This document shows positions 1 to 5,460 of a stretch of 5,668 nucleotides of DNA, piece after piece. Positions within the stretch are counted from its first letter, which is position 1. Each line of letters starts with the position of its first letter. Under the pieces are notes generated by a model, which had not been told where the DNA came from, did no database searches, and was given only the letters and a program-made list of their open reading frames with translations. Position numbers and translations under genes: made by a program. The DNA lies in assembly GCA_900545185.1 (NCBI GenBank), contig UQYH01000135.1, forward strand, positions 1-5,668, read 5' to 3'. Source of the stretch: an uncultured Eubacteriales bacterium. GTDB taxonomy: Bacteria; Bacillota; Clostridia; UBA1381; UBA9506.

Positions 1-746
1 TTTTTTTGCTTTTCCTCTTTTTTTACGCTGCTGATGGTATAGACCGCGTTGCCGTTTGCATCCAAAATTTCGGTTTTGCAGTCACAATGAGGGTGCAAAG
101 TACCGAAATTGACGCCCGGCTCGGCTTCGTCAATTGAAAAAATTTGGCCGTCCAGCGCGGTGCAGCCCTCGCAGGTGGTGCCGACCGCCACATAACGGTA
201 GCGGTTAAAGCCGCAATCCTGATATTCCCATAATATCATAAACTGCTCCATTTGTCCAGCGCTGCTTTGCAAAAGCTGCCGCAGATTGCGCATTCGCCTG
301 TCCAAAATTGTGTTTAAATACGCCGTTATTTGTTTTGGGTTGCGATTTTGCATAATCTGCAAATCCAGCTCGCGCAGCAGGGTGCGCTGCGTGTTTTGCA
401 TAGAGGCCTTCAAGTTTTTTTGAAAATAGGCCGTAAAGGTTTTGGCGCGTTCGCCGTAGCGCGACAGTTTTGTATAGGTTTGTGCGCTGAATGTGATGTC
501 GGTGTAAAAGTCCTCAATTCGCCTTGTGATGCGCGTTGTTAAAACATCATACGGGCAAAGGAAGCGATTGCCGGCGGCAGCGGGATTGAGCAGCAGCGGC
601 CTGTCGGCCGGAAGAATATCGCACTTTAGCTTCAACAGCTTATTTTTGGTATCTTCCGGGACAAAACTGCTGAAAATATAGGCAATATCACTGCCGATAT
701 TCACGCGCAGCTGCCGAGCCGCGTTGTCAAAGGTTTCTTGGTTCAT
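1..746 (-). CDS. MuF / SPP1 gp7-like phage minor head protein domain protein, C-terminus cut by window edge
   Basis: The gene reads leftward from ATG at 746 and leaves the window after 248 codons with no stop. An AGAAAGGA ribosome binding site (754-761) lies 7 bases before the ATG. Residues 1-180 are polar and mostly helical in appearance (for example 95-170, rich in R, L and Q), with no signal peptide or membrane segment. Residues 186-223 carry the diagnostic part: C192-x2-C195-x3-DG (TCEGCTALDG), then IFSIDEAEPG, then LHPHCDC (H218, H220, C221, C223). This matches the zinc-binding-like 'CxxC..LDG....HPxCRC' end of the phage Mu F / SPP1 gp7 family (PF04233), which sits with portal protein and assists head assembly. 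In some bacteria and prophages this domain is fused to C-terminal toxin or enzyme domains. The tail after residue 224 begins a lysine-rich stretch (KKEEKQK) and continues out of view. Family call is good; the role here is open, since no other phage gene is visible. Confidence 0.72.
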   Translation of the reverse strand, partial: MNQETFDNAARQLRVNIGSDIAYIFSSFVPEDTKNKLLKLKCDILPADRPLLLNPAAAGNRFLCPYDVLTTRITRRIEDFYTDITFSAQTYTKLSRYGERAKTFTAYFQKNLKASMQNTQRTLLRELDLQIMQNRNPKQITAYLNTILDRRMRNLRQLLQSSAGQMEQFMILWEYQDCGFNRYRYVAVGTTCEGCTALDGQIFSIDEAEPGVNFGTLHPHCDCKTEILDANGNAVYTISSVKKEEKQK

Positions 747-767
747 GTAATCATCCTTTCTCTTTAA

Positions 768-787
768 GGTTGCGAAATGCAACGCAT
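768..787. repeat. Inverted repeat copy 2, next to the MuF-like ribosome binding site
   Basis: On the plus strand this reads GGTTGCGAAATGCAACGCAT, differing from the reverse complement of 882-901 only at two central bases (AA against TT). It keeps the GTTGC-N5-GCAAC dyad (769-783). It ends only 6 bases from the ribosome binding site at 754-761. In the transcript the two copies could pair into a 20-base stem with two mismatches enclosing about 94 bases. At the DNA level the dyad centres are 117 bp apart, close to a whole number of helical turns. Confidence 0.7.
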
Positions 788-881
788 AGACGCAAAAAAA
801 GAGAGAGTCATGGTGTATGTTTACAGATAAATTCCCTATATACAGGAGCATAACACATATGAACCCAAATAACAAATCTTC

Positions 882-901
882 ATGCGTTGCATAACGCAAC
901 C
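882..901. repeat. Inverted repeat copy 1, operator-like, over the transcription start
   Basis: On the minus strand this copy reads GGTTGCGTTATGCAACGCAT. It abuts the -10 box and covers the predicted start site. It is itself a dyad: GTTGC-N5-GCAAC at 886-900, and overlapping arms TGCGTT and AACGCA around a 4-base centre (883-898). It matches the copy at 768-787 in 18 of 20 positions, in opposite orientation. Position and symmetry fit a binding site for a dimeric repressor such as an XRE-type phage regulator, but no regulator gene is visible. Confidence 0.7.
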
Positions 902-930
902 ATTATAGCGCGTTTTAGTCGCCTTGTCAA
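902..930 (-). promoter_or_regulatory. Consensus sigma-A promoter for the MuF-like gene
   Basis: On the minus strand the -35 box is TTGACA (930-925), followed by a 17-base spacer and a -10 box TATAAT (907-902). Both boxes and the spacing are the exact sigma-A/sigma-70 consensus. The predicted transcription start is near 895, inside the first inverted repeat copy, giving a leader of about 150 bases before the ATG at 746. A perfect promoter on a single phage-type gene suggests that a repressor keeps it off. Confidence 0.88.
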
Positions 931-1006
931 GCAAATTGCAAAATTGACGAGAGACTGCACAAAAATGATGATTGATTGAAGAATTTTGTTAATTTGGAAA
1001 ATACGG

Positions 1007-1035
1007 TTGCGGAAATATCTGATTTATGATAGAAT
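1007..1035 (+). promoter_or_regulatory. Extended -10 promoter for azlC
   Basis: A -35 box TTGCGG (1007-1012) is followed by a 17-base spacer and a -10 box TAGAAT (1030-1035), preceded by TGA, which makes an extended -10. The predicted start near 1042 lies downstream of the in-frame TTG at 986, so that upstream codon cannot be the translation start from this transcript. The -35 overlaps a GGTTGCG half-site resembling the inverted repeats upstream. Confidence 0.62.
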
Positions 1036-1105
1036 ATCTGTAGCAAAGCGGCTTCTATTATGGCGGCTTTGGGGTTGCTTGAACCAACGGAAGGTAGTGG
1101 AACAC

Positions 1106-1795
1106 ATGACGAGCTTTATGAAGGGATTGCGTGACGGCGTGCCGATTGGCCTTGGGTATTTATCGGTCTCAATCGGTATCGGCATCGCGGCAGTTGCAGC
1201 CGGACTCAACGTTATAACATCGCTTTTAATTTCTATGACGAATTTGACATCGGCCGGTGAAGCGGCCGGTATTTCTGTCATTGCGGCCGGCGGCACGCTG
1301 ATTGAAATGGCGCTGGTACAGCTGGTGATTAATCTGCGCTACTCGCTGATGGGGATTTCCCTTTCTCAAAAGCTGGATGCAAGCTTTTCCACGGGTCACC
1401 GTCTGTTTTTGGGCGCTTTTATAACAGATGAAATTTTTGCGGTGGCAGTCTCGCAAGAGAAGGTCAACGTACGCTATATGTATGGCTTGGTGCTGGTGCC
1501 GTACATCGGCTGGGCAGTCGGAACGGCAATCGGCGCTTCGGCCGGAACGGTACTTCCGGCCTCTGTTACAACGGCGCTGGGAATGGCGCTTTACGCCATG
1601 TTTGTGGCCATTTGTATTCCGGCCATGAAACGATCCCGCGGCGTTACGCTGACGGTGATTTTGGCAGCGGCGTTTAGCACTATGCTGCACGTGATTCCGC
1701 TTTTCTCCTGTATCAGTTACGGGTTTTCGGTCATTTTAGCCTCCGTCTTGGCGGCGGTTATTGCCTCCTATGTATCTTATAAAAAATCCATATAA
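1106..1795 (+). CDS. azlC: AzlC-family branched-chain amino acid exporter subunit
   Basis: The 229-residue product is an almost wholly hydrophobic inner-membrane protein of the AzlC family (azaleucine resistance), the large subunit of an exporter for branched-chain amino acids and analogues. Family features are visible in order: an N-terminal GLRDGVPIGLGYLSVSIGIG segment (7-26), the VINLRYSLMGISLSQKL stretch (74-90) typical of AzlC, FITDEIFAV (105-113), and several further membrane segments up to residue about 223 before a short basic tail. The length is normal for the family. I place the start at ATG 1106 because GGAAGG lies at 1089-1094, because the protein then begins where AzlC proteins usually begin, and because the frame extension up to TTG 986 passes through the promoter. 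AzlC normally works with the small AzlD protein, usually encoded immediately downstream; none is found here. Function is inferred from family. Confidence 0.85.
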   Translation: MTSFMKGLRDGVPIGLGYLSVSIGIGIAAVAAGLNVITSLLISMTNLTSAGEAAGISVIAAGGTLIEMALVQLVINLRYSLMGISLSQKLDASFSTGHRLFLGAFITDEIFAVAVSQEKVNVRYMYGLVLVPYIGWAVGTAIGASAGTVLPASVTTALGMALYAMFVAICIPAMKRSRGVTLTVILAAAFSTMLHVIPLFSCISYGFSVILASVLAAVIASYVSYKKSI

Positions 1796-1813
1796 GGCGT
1801 TTTGTGTTATTTT

Positions 1814-1842
1814 TTGTTTGTTTTTGCTAAAAAAACAAAAAA
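1814..1842 (+). terminator. Possible weak terminator after azlC
   Basis: A T-rich run followed by an A-rich run can fold into an almost purely A-T hairpin: GTTTTT (1820-1825) pairs with AAAAAC (1831-1836) around a 5-base loop, extended by further T-A pairs with one mismatch. The T-rich stretch CTTTTCTTTTTATA follows. The lack of G-C pairs makes it weak; read-through into the next gene is possible. Confidence 0.35.
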
Positions 1843-1847
1843 CAGTC

Positions 1848-1876
1848 TTTTCTTTTTATATCCGTTATGTTACAAT
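1848..1876 (+). promoter_or_regulatory. Candidate extended -10 promoter for the YitT-family gene
   Basis: TACAAT (1871-1876) is preceded by TGT, making an extended -10, but the region 17 bases upstream (TTTTCT at 1848-1853) is a poor -35. The predicted start is near 1883, which would leave a leader of about 68 bases before the preferred TTG start at 1951. Confidence 0.4.
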
Positions 1877-1930
1877 AGCAATGTTTGAAAAAAGCCGAAG
1901 CCCATTACCTTGTGATGCACTTTGGCGGAC

Positions 1931-1938
1931 AGGAAGGG
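1931..1938 (+). promoter_or_regulatory. Ribosome binding site that sets the YitT-family start
   Basis: AGGAAGGG is the only purine-rich Shine-Dalgarno-like stretch upstream of the conserved part of the protein. It points to TTG at 1951. The gap of 12 bases is longer than usual, so the start is probable rather than certain. The alternatives (TTG 1885, GTG 1912, ATG 1915) have no ribosome binding site. Confidence 0.5.
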
Positions 1939-1950
1939 ATTGCTGTTATT

Positions 1951-2796
1951 TTGAAAAAGCTTAAAGACTGGCTGATTATCTCATTGGGTACGCTGTGTGT
2001 TTCGGCAGGGGTATATTTCTTTAAATTCCCCAACCACTTTTCAACCGGCGGCGTCAGCGGTATTTCGGTTATTTTGGGCGGATTGTTCCCCAATGTTTCC
2101 TCCGGTACCTTTGTGCTGATTATCAACATGGCGCTGCTTTTAATCGGTTTTTTATTTTTGGGGCGCAGCTTTGGTATTAAAACGGCCTATTGCAGTATGC
2201 TGATGTCGCTCTCGGTTTACGCCTTGGAACGGCTTGTGCCGTTAGCAGAGCCGCTGACAACGCAGCCCTTTTTGGAACTGACGTATTCCGTTATCCTGCC
2301 GGCAGTGGGCAGTGCGGTTTTGTTTAACTGGGGTGCCAGCACGGGCGGAACGGATATTGTGGCCATGCTGCTGAAAAAATATTCGTCTCTTGACATCGGC
2401 AAGGCGCTTTTGGCAACCGATACCATTATTGTTCTCGGCTCTTTTGCAGTGTTTGGCGTACAGACCGGTTTGTTTTCTTTTTTGGGCCTTTTGGCAAAAG
2501 CACTGGTGGTGGATAACGTGATTGAAAGCTTAAACCAATCTAAGTATTTTACCATTATCACCTCCGAAGCGGAGGCCATTCAGAACTACATTAACCGTGA
2601 CTTACACCGCGGTGCAACTGTTTGCGACTGCGTCGGATCGTATACACAGGATGAAAAGAAGATGATTTTAACGGCCATGAAGCACGCACAGGCGATTATG
2701 CTTAAAAATTATGTACATCGGGTGGATCCGCATGCCTTTATGGTGATTGCAAACACAAGTAATGTCATCGGCAAGGGATTTCGGGGTGTTATGTAA
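1951..2796 (+). CDS. YitT-family membrane protein (DUF161 + DUF2179)
   Basis: The 281-residue product matches the YitT family of Bacillota, integral membrane proteins with a cytoplasmic C-terminal DUF2179 domain; their substrate is not established. Visible features: an opening membrane segment KKLKDWLIISLGTLCVSAGV, the family motif FPNHFSTGGVSGISVIL (26-42), hydrophobic segments near 53-70, 77-96 and 112-126, the GASTGGTDIVAMLLKK stretch (128-143), a further segment near 154-190, and a C-terminal DUF2179 with HRGATVCDCVGSYTQDEKK (219-237), VDPHAFMVIA (258-267) and a closing GKGF. Length is typical. The start is TTG at 1951, since family members begin near this point; the frame is open up to 1885 with weaker starts. 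A short hairpin, but no clear terminator, follows the stop. It may be expressed from its own weak promoter or by read-through from azlC. The family assignment is firm; function is unknown. Confidence 0.85.
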   Translation: MKKLKDWLIISLGTLCVSAGVYFFKFPNHFSTGGVSGISVILGGLFPNVSSGTFVLIINMALLLIGFLFLGRSFGIKTAYCSMLMSLSVYALERLVPLAEPLTTQPFLELTYSVILPAVGSAVLFNWGASTGGTDIVAMLLKKYSSLDIGKALLATDTIIVLGSFAVFGVQTGLFSFLGLLAKALVVDNVIESLNQSKYFTIITSEAEAIQNYINRDLHRGATVCDCVGSYTQDEKKMILTAMKHAQAIMLKNYVHRVDPHAFMVIANTSNVIGKGFRGVM

Positions 2797-2806
2797 ATAA
2801 AATCCG

Positions 2807-2820
2807 CCGATCCGCATCGG
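2807..2820 (+). terminator. Short hairpin after the YitT-family gene, doubtful terminator
   Basis: CCGAT (2807-2811) and ATCGG (2816-2820) form a 5-bp stem around the loop CCGC, 11 bases after the stop. No T-run follows; the next bases are AAAGGC and then the -35 box of the tagO promoter. It may weakly terminate or only separate the two transcription units. Confidence 0.25.
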
Positions 2821-2826
2821 AAAGGC

Positions 2827-2855
2827 TTGACAATCGGGTTAAATCATTATATAAT
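2827..2855 (+). promoter_or_regulatory. Consensus sigma-A promoter for the tagO-wecB operon
   Basis: TTGACA (2827-2832), a 17-base spacer, and TATAAT (2850-2855) form an exact consensus promoter. The predicted transcription start is near 2862, leaving a leader of about 109 bases before the ATG at 2971. It marks the start of a strongly expressed housekeeping unit independent of the YitT-family gene. Confidence 0.88.
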
Positions 2856-2861
2856 TTTCTT

Positions 2862-2970
2862 ATATGGCAGTCTGTCATTTTTTAGCTCAATGCCTTTTTT
2901 GAGGCGGATGCGGTTATGATTTTGATTGGATGCGTCAGGCATATGGGCTAAGTGAAAGGAACGAAAGTGT
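2862..2970 (+). other. Predicted 5' leader of the tagO-wecB transcript
   Basis: The leader contains two direct copies of GGATGCG (2906-2912 and 2928-2934) spaced 22 bases start to start, and small possible hairpins (GCCT 2892-2895 with AGGC 2902-2905; CTCAA 2886-2890 with TTGAG 2899-2903). An 11-codon open frame starting at ATG 2916 is present but lacks a well-spaced ribosome binding site. I recognise no known riboswitch or T-box. Confidence 0.35.
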
Positions 2971-4095
2971 ATGAACTCGAACAGCGGTATTTTTATTATA
3001 TTTTCTTTTGTTGTGGCATTAATTATTGCCTATGCGGCAACGCCGATGATGCAAAAGCTTTCCTTTAAAATCGGCGCGGTGGATGTTCCGAAGGATAACC
3101 GCCGTATGCACAAGGAGCCGAAGGCGCTTTTGGGCGGCCTTGCCATTTTTTACGGCTTTTTGGTCAGCGTTTTGTGCTTTGGTGATTTTAAGCTGCCCAA
3201 CGGAGAATGGAATCTCGGTTTAATCGGTATTTTAATCGGCAGCATTATTATGGTGGTTTTGGGTATGTTTGATGATATCAAACCCCGTCCGGCGCTAATG
3301 AAGTTTTGTATTCAGCTTGTGGCGGCGGCCATTCCCGTTATGCTGGGGGTGCGCGTGTTTGCAATCACCAACCCGTTTACCGATATGCTGGTCACCCTGC
3401 CGAGCTGGCTTTCCATCGCCGGCAGTATTCTTTGGATTGCTGGCGTCACCAACGCCGTTAATTTAATTGACGGATTAGACGGTTTGGCGGCCGGTGTGTC
3501 ATCCATTGCGGCGGTTGCGCTTTTGTCTATTTTGCTTTTAGAGCACAGCACTTCTATTACGCTTTTGGTGATGGCAGCGGCGCTGGCCGGCGCGTGCTTT
3601 GGCTTTTTACCGTATAACTTTAACCCGGCTAAATTGTTTATGGGTGATACGGGCGCAACGTTTTTGGGCTTTATTTTGGCCTGTATTTCCATACAGGGGC
3701 CGTTTAAAACCTATGTGGCCTTTACGGTGCCGCTTTTGGTGCTCGGTTTGCCGATTTTTGATACCTTGTTTGCCATTGTGCGGCGGCTGTTAAAAGGGCA
3801 GCCCATTATGGCGCCCGATCGCGGCCATTTACATCACCGATTAATTGACCGTGGCTTTTCTCACAGAACAACGGTTATTATTCTGTACGGTCTTTCTGCC
3901 ATTTTGGCCATCAGTGCCATTGTTATGTTGCTGACGGATATTACACGTGCTTTAATACTGATTATTTCGGTTTTATTATTCGGTGTTTTTGCTTTTACTA
4001 TGACGAGCCGCGTTGACCGCAGCAATGCAGCTGCCGAAAAATCGGCACAGACTGCCGAGCAGGACAAAGCGAAAACCGAGCAAAAACAAAATTAG
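2971..4095 (+). CDS. tagO: Undecaprenyl-phosphate GlcNAc-1-phosphate transferase (TagO/WecA type)
   Basis: The 374-residue polytopic membrane enzyme belongs to the MraY/WecA family and transfers GlcNAc-1-phosphate from UDP-GlcNAc to undecaprenyl phosphate on the cytoplasmic face, the committed step of teichoic acid linkage-unit and related glycan synthesis. Motifs in order: DVPKDNRRMHKEPKALLGG (38-56), MFDD with the Mg-binding aspartate pair (D101, D102), NAVNLIDGLDGLA (161-173), LFMGDTGA (222-229), PIFDT (261-265) and the GHLHHRL histidine motif (285-291) that distinguishes the polyprenyl-P HexNAc-1-P transferases. About 10-11 membrane segments are spread over residues 5-345. The last 27 residues are a hydrophilic A/K/E/Q-rich tail. 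ATG 2971 is chosen because AAAGGA (2955-2960) precedes it and the first membrane segment follows directly. The epimerase gene begins 20 bases downstream, so the two are co-transcribed. All key motifs appear intact. WecA versus TagO naming depends on the downstream glycan, which is not visible. Confidence 0.92.
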   Translation: MNSNSGIFIIFSFVVALIIAYAATPMMQKLSFKIGAVDVPKDNRRMHKEPKALLGGLAIFYGFLVSVLCFGDFKLPNGEWNLGLIGILIGSIIMVVLGMFDDIKPRPALMKFCIQLVAAAIPVMLGVRVFAITNPFTDMLVTLPSWLSIAGSILWIAGVTNAVNLIDGLDGLAAGVSSIAAVALLSILLLEHSTSITLLVMAAALAGACFGFLPYNFNPAKLFMGDTGATFLGFILACISIQGPFKTYVAFTVPLLVLGLPIFDTLFAIVRRLLKGQPIMAPDRGHLHHRLIDRGFSHRTTVIILYGLSAILAISAIVMLLTDITRALILIISVLLFGVFAFTMTSRVDRSNAAAEKSAQTAEQDKAKTEQKQN

Positions 4096-4115
4096 GCTGC
4101 AATACGGAGGATATT

Positions 4116-5267
4116 ATGCAAAAAATAAAAGTGATGACGGTGTTTGGCACGCGGCCGGAGGCCATTAAAATGGCGCCGCTTGTTAAAGAACTGGAGACAA
4201 GGGACGAAATTGAATCCATTGTTTGCGTAACGGCACAGCATCGCCAAATGCTGGATCAGGTGCTGGAACGGTTTGCCATTGTGCCGCAATATGATTTGAA
4301 TATCATGCAGGAGCGTCAAACGCTTTCTTCTATCACATCCCGCGCACTGACGGGACTGGAAGGCGTTATGCGTGAGGCTGCGCCGGATATTGTGCTGGTG
4401 CACGGTGATACATCCACAACCTTTGCCGGGGCGCTGGCAGCCTTTTACTGCAAAATTCAGGTAGGCCATGTGGAAGCAGGCCTTAGAACCTATGATAAGT
4501 ATTCTCCCTATCCGGAGGAAATGAACCGCAAGCTGACAACCGCGCTGACGGATTTATATTTTGCACCGACAAAAAATAATAAGGATAATCTTTTAAAAGA
4601 GCTGGTACCGTCCGACAAAATTTACATCACCGGCAACACGGTGATTGATGCGGTTCGGCACACCGTTCGTGGTGATTATCAATTTCAGACCGAAGCGCTG
4701 CGCGATATGGATTTTTCTGCCGGGCGCGTTATCTTGCTGACCGCACATCGCCGCGAAAACTTGGGCGAACCGTTGGAGCATATCCTGACGGCCGTTCGCC
4801 GTATAGCCGATGCGCATAAAGATGTGCGCGTGGTGTATCCCGTGCATTTAAACCCGGCCGTACGTGAGGTGGCCAATCGGATTTTGGGCGGCCATGACAG
4901 AATCTTTTTAATTGACCCGGTGGATGTGGAGGAGCTGCACAACTTAATGCATCGCTGCTATTTTGTTATGACGGATTCCGGCGGATTGCAGGAGGAAGCG
5001 CCGTCTTTGGGCAAGCCGGTGTTGGTGCTGCGCAGCGAAACCGAGCGGCCGGAGGCCGTGTATGCCGGCACGGTTAAAATTGCCGGTACGGAGGAAGAAA
5101 CGGTGTACCGATTGGCAGAAGAGCTTTTGACCGATGAAACGGTTTATAAGGCCATGAGCCGTGCCGTTAACCCGTACGGGGACGGCAATGCCTCAAAACG
5201 CATTACAGACGCTATTTTATACGCCTTTGGCAAACGGAAAGAAAAGCCGGAGGAATGGAACGGATAA
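4116..5267 (+). CDS. wecB: UDP-N-acetylglucosamine 2-epimerase, non-hydrolysing
   Basis: The 383-residue soluble enzyme (WecB/MnaA family, GT-B fold) interconverts UDP-GlcNAc and UDP-ManNAc in the cytoplasm, supplying ManNAc for teichoic acid linkage units or capsule. Motifs in order: VFGTRPEAIKMAPLV (9-23), AQHRQMLDQVL (40-50), VHGDTSTTFAGALAAFY (95-111), VGHVEAGLRT (116-125), PYPEEMNR (131-138), GNTVIDAV (173-180), LTAHRRENLG (208-217), YPVHLNPAVR (241-250), and DSGGLQEEAPSLGKPVLVLRSETERPEA (287-314). The residues corresponding to the known active-site Asp, two Glu and His (here D98, E120, E134, H211, by position in these motifs) are all present, as is the SETERPE segment of the UDP-binding site. 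Length is normal. GGAGG (4106-4110) lies 5 bases before ATG. It is the second gene of the tagO unit, and a strong terminator follows its stop. It is usually also called mnaA in Gram-positive bacteria. Confidence 0.95.
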   Translation: MQKIKVMTVFGTRPEAIKMAPLVKELETRDEIESIVCVTAQHRQMLDQVLERFAIVPQYDLNIMQERQTLSSITSRALTGLEGVMREAAPDIVLVHGDTSTTFAGALAAFYCKIQVGHVEAGLRTYDKYSPYPEEMNRKLTTALTDLYFAPTKNNKDNLLKELVPSDKIYITGNTVIDAVRHTVRGDYQFQTEALRDMDFSAGRVILLTAHRRENLGEPLEHILTAVRRIADAHKDVRVVYPVHLNPAVREVANRILGGHDRIFLIDPVDVEELHNLMHRCYFVMTDSGGLQEEAPSLGKPVLVLRSETERPEAVYAGTVKIAGTEEETVYRLAEELLTDETVYKAMSRAVNPYGDGNASKRITDAILYAFGKRKEKPEEWNG

Positions 5268-5290
5268 CATATACAAAGCAAGACGATTCA

Positions 5291-5340
5291 GGGAACCATA
5301 GCAAAATAATTTCATTTTGCTATGGTTCCCTTATATTTTA
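5291..5340 (+). terminator. Rho-independent terminator of the tagO-wecB operon
   Basis: A perfect 17-bp stem (5291-5307 with 5314-5330, beginning GGGAACCATAGC) closes a 6-base loop, followed by the T-rich TTATATTTTAT. It lies 24 bases after the wecB stop. The T-tract is interrupted by A's, but stem length and position make termination very likely. Confidence 0.88.
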
Positions 5341-5379
5341 TCAATTAATATAACAAGCTTTAAAAGCCCTGTATAATTT

Positions 5380-5442
5380 GGTCAAAACTGCCTTTTTGTC
5401 CAAAAATTGGTCACGGCTGTTGTTTTGACCGTTGCAGTTTTG
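5380..5442. repeat. Overlapping inverted repeats upstream of the V-ATPase-like gene
   Basis: GGTCAAAAC (5380-5388) is the reverse complement of GTTTTGACC (5422-5430). CAAAACTGC (5383-5391) is the reverse complement of GCAGTTTTG (5434-5442). The left arms overlap, so only one of the two pairings can form at once. This could be an alternating RNA structure or a protein site; it also surrounds a possible promoter. No known regulatory element is recognised. Confidence 0.4.
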
Positions 5443-5460
5443 CGCAAAAACAGATATAGT
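5432..5460 (+). promoter_or_regulatory. Tentative promoter for the V-ATPase-like operon
   Basis: TTGCAG (5432-5437), a 17-base spacer and TATAGT (5455-5460) give a plausible sigma-A promoter with a good -10 and a poor -35, leaving a leader of about 140 bases. Another possible signal lies nearer the gene (TTGTCA at 5539-5544 and TATACAAT at 5554-5561), but the spacing there is too short. Which one is used cannot be decided by eye. Confidence 0.3.

Larger units (their letters stand above)
747..1105. other. Gene-free divergent control region between MuF-like gene and azlC
   Basis: No convincing gene lies in this 359-base stretch. It contains the minus-strand promoter and roughly 150-base leader of the MuF-like gene, two 20-bp inverted repeat copies (768-787 and 882-901), and the plus-strand extended -10 promoter of azlC with a leader of about 64 bases. 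The two promoters point away from each other and their -35 boxes are about 77 bases apart. A small hairpin (TTGG and GGTT pairing with AACC and CCAA, near 1069-1088) sits just before the azlC ribosome binding site. Confidence 0.6.

Noticed and set aside
330..542. Plus-strand 70-codon open frame inside the left end
   Set aside because: It lies antisense to the MuF-like gene, whose protein has recognisable motifs and a good promoter and ribosome binding site; this frame has no family features.
836..883. 15-residue minus-strand leader peptide (ATG at 883, stop at 836) in the MuF-like leader
   Set aside because: The ATG falls within the inverted repeat and no Shine-Dalgarno sequence precedes it; a short frame of this size is expected by chance.
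768..901. The 134-bp interval as a MITE with terminal inverted repeats
   Set aside because: I see no target site duplication at the outer edges, and one repeat directly abuts the -10 box, which fits a regulatory role better. Not fully excluded.
986..1105. N-terminal extension of AzlC from TTG 986
   Set aside because: The extension overlaps the promoter (1007-1035), has no ribosome binding site, and encodes a basic non-membrane stretch not typical of AzlC.
1250..1292. Three copies of CGGCCGG within azlC
   Set aside because: They arise from repeated Ala-Gly/Ala-Ala codons in membrane segments and have no regular spacing or symmetry as a unit.
1226..1690. Minus-strand 154-codon frame opposite azlC, and similar antisense frames opposite yitT, tagO and wecB
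   Set aside because: They are shadows of well-supported membrane protein and enzyme genes, with no ribosome binding sites or family features.
5380..5430. CtsR heat-shock operator (GGTCAAA heptads)
   Set aside because: CtsR sites are direct heptad repeats with a 3-base gap; here there is one GGTCAAA and a distant inverted copy.
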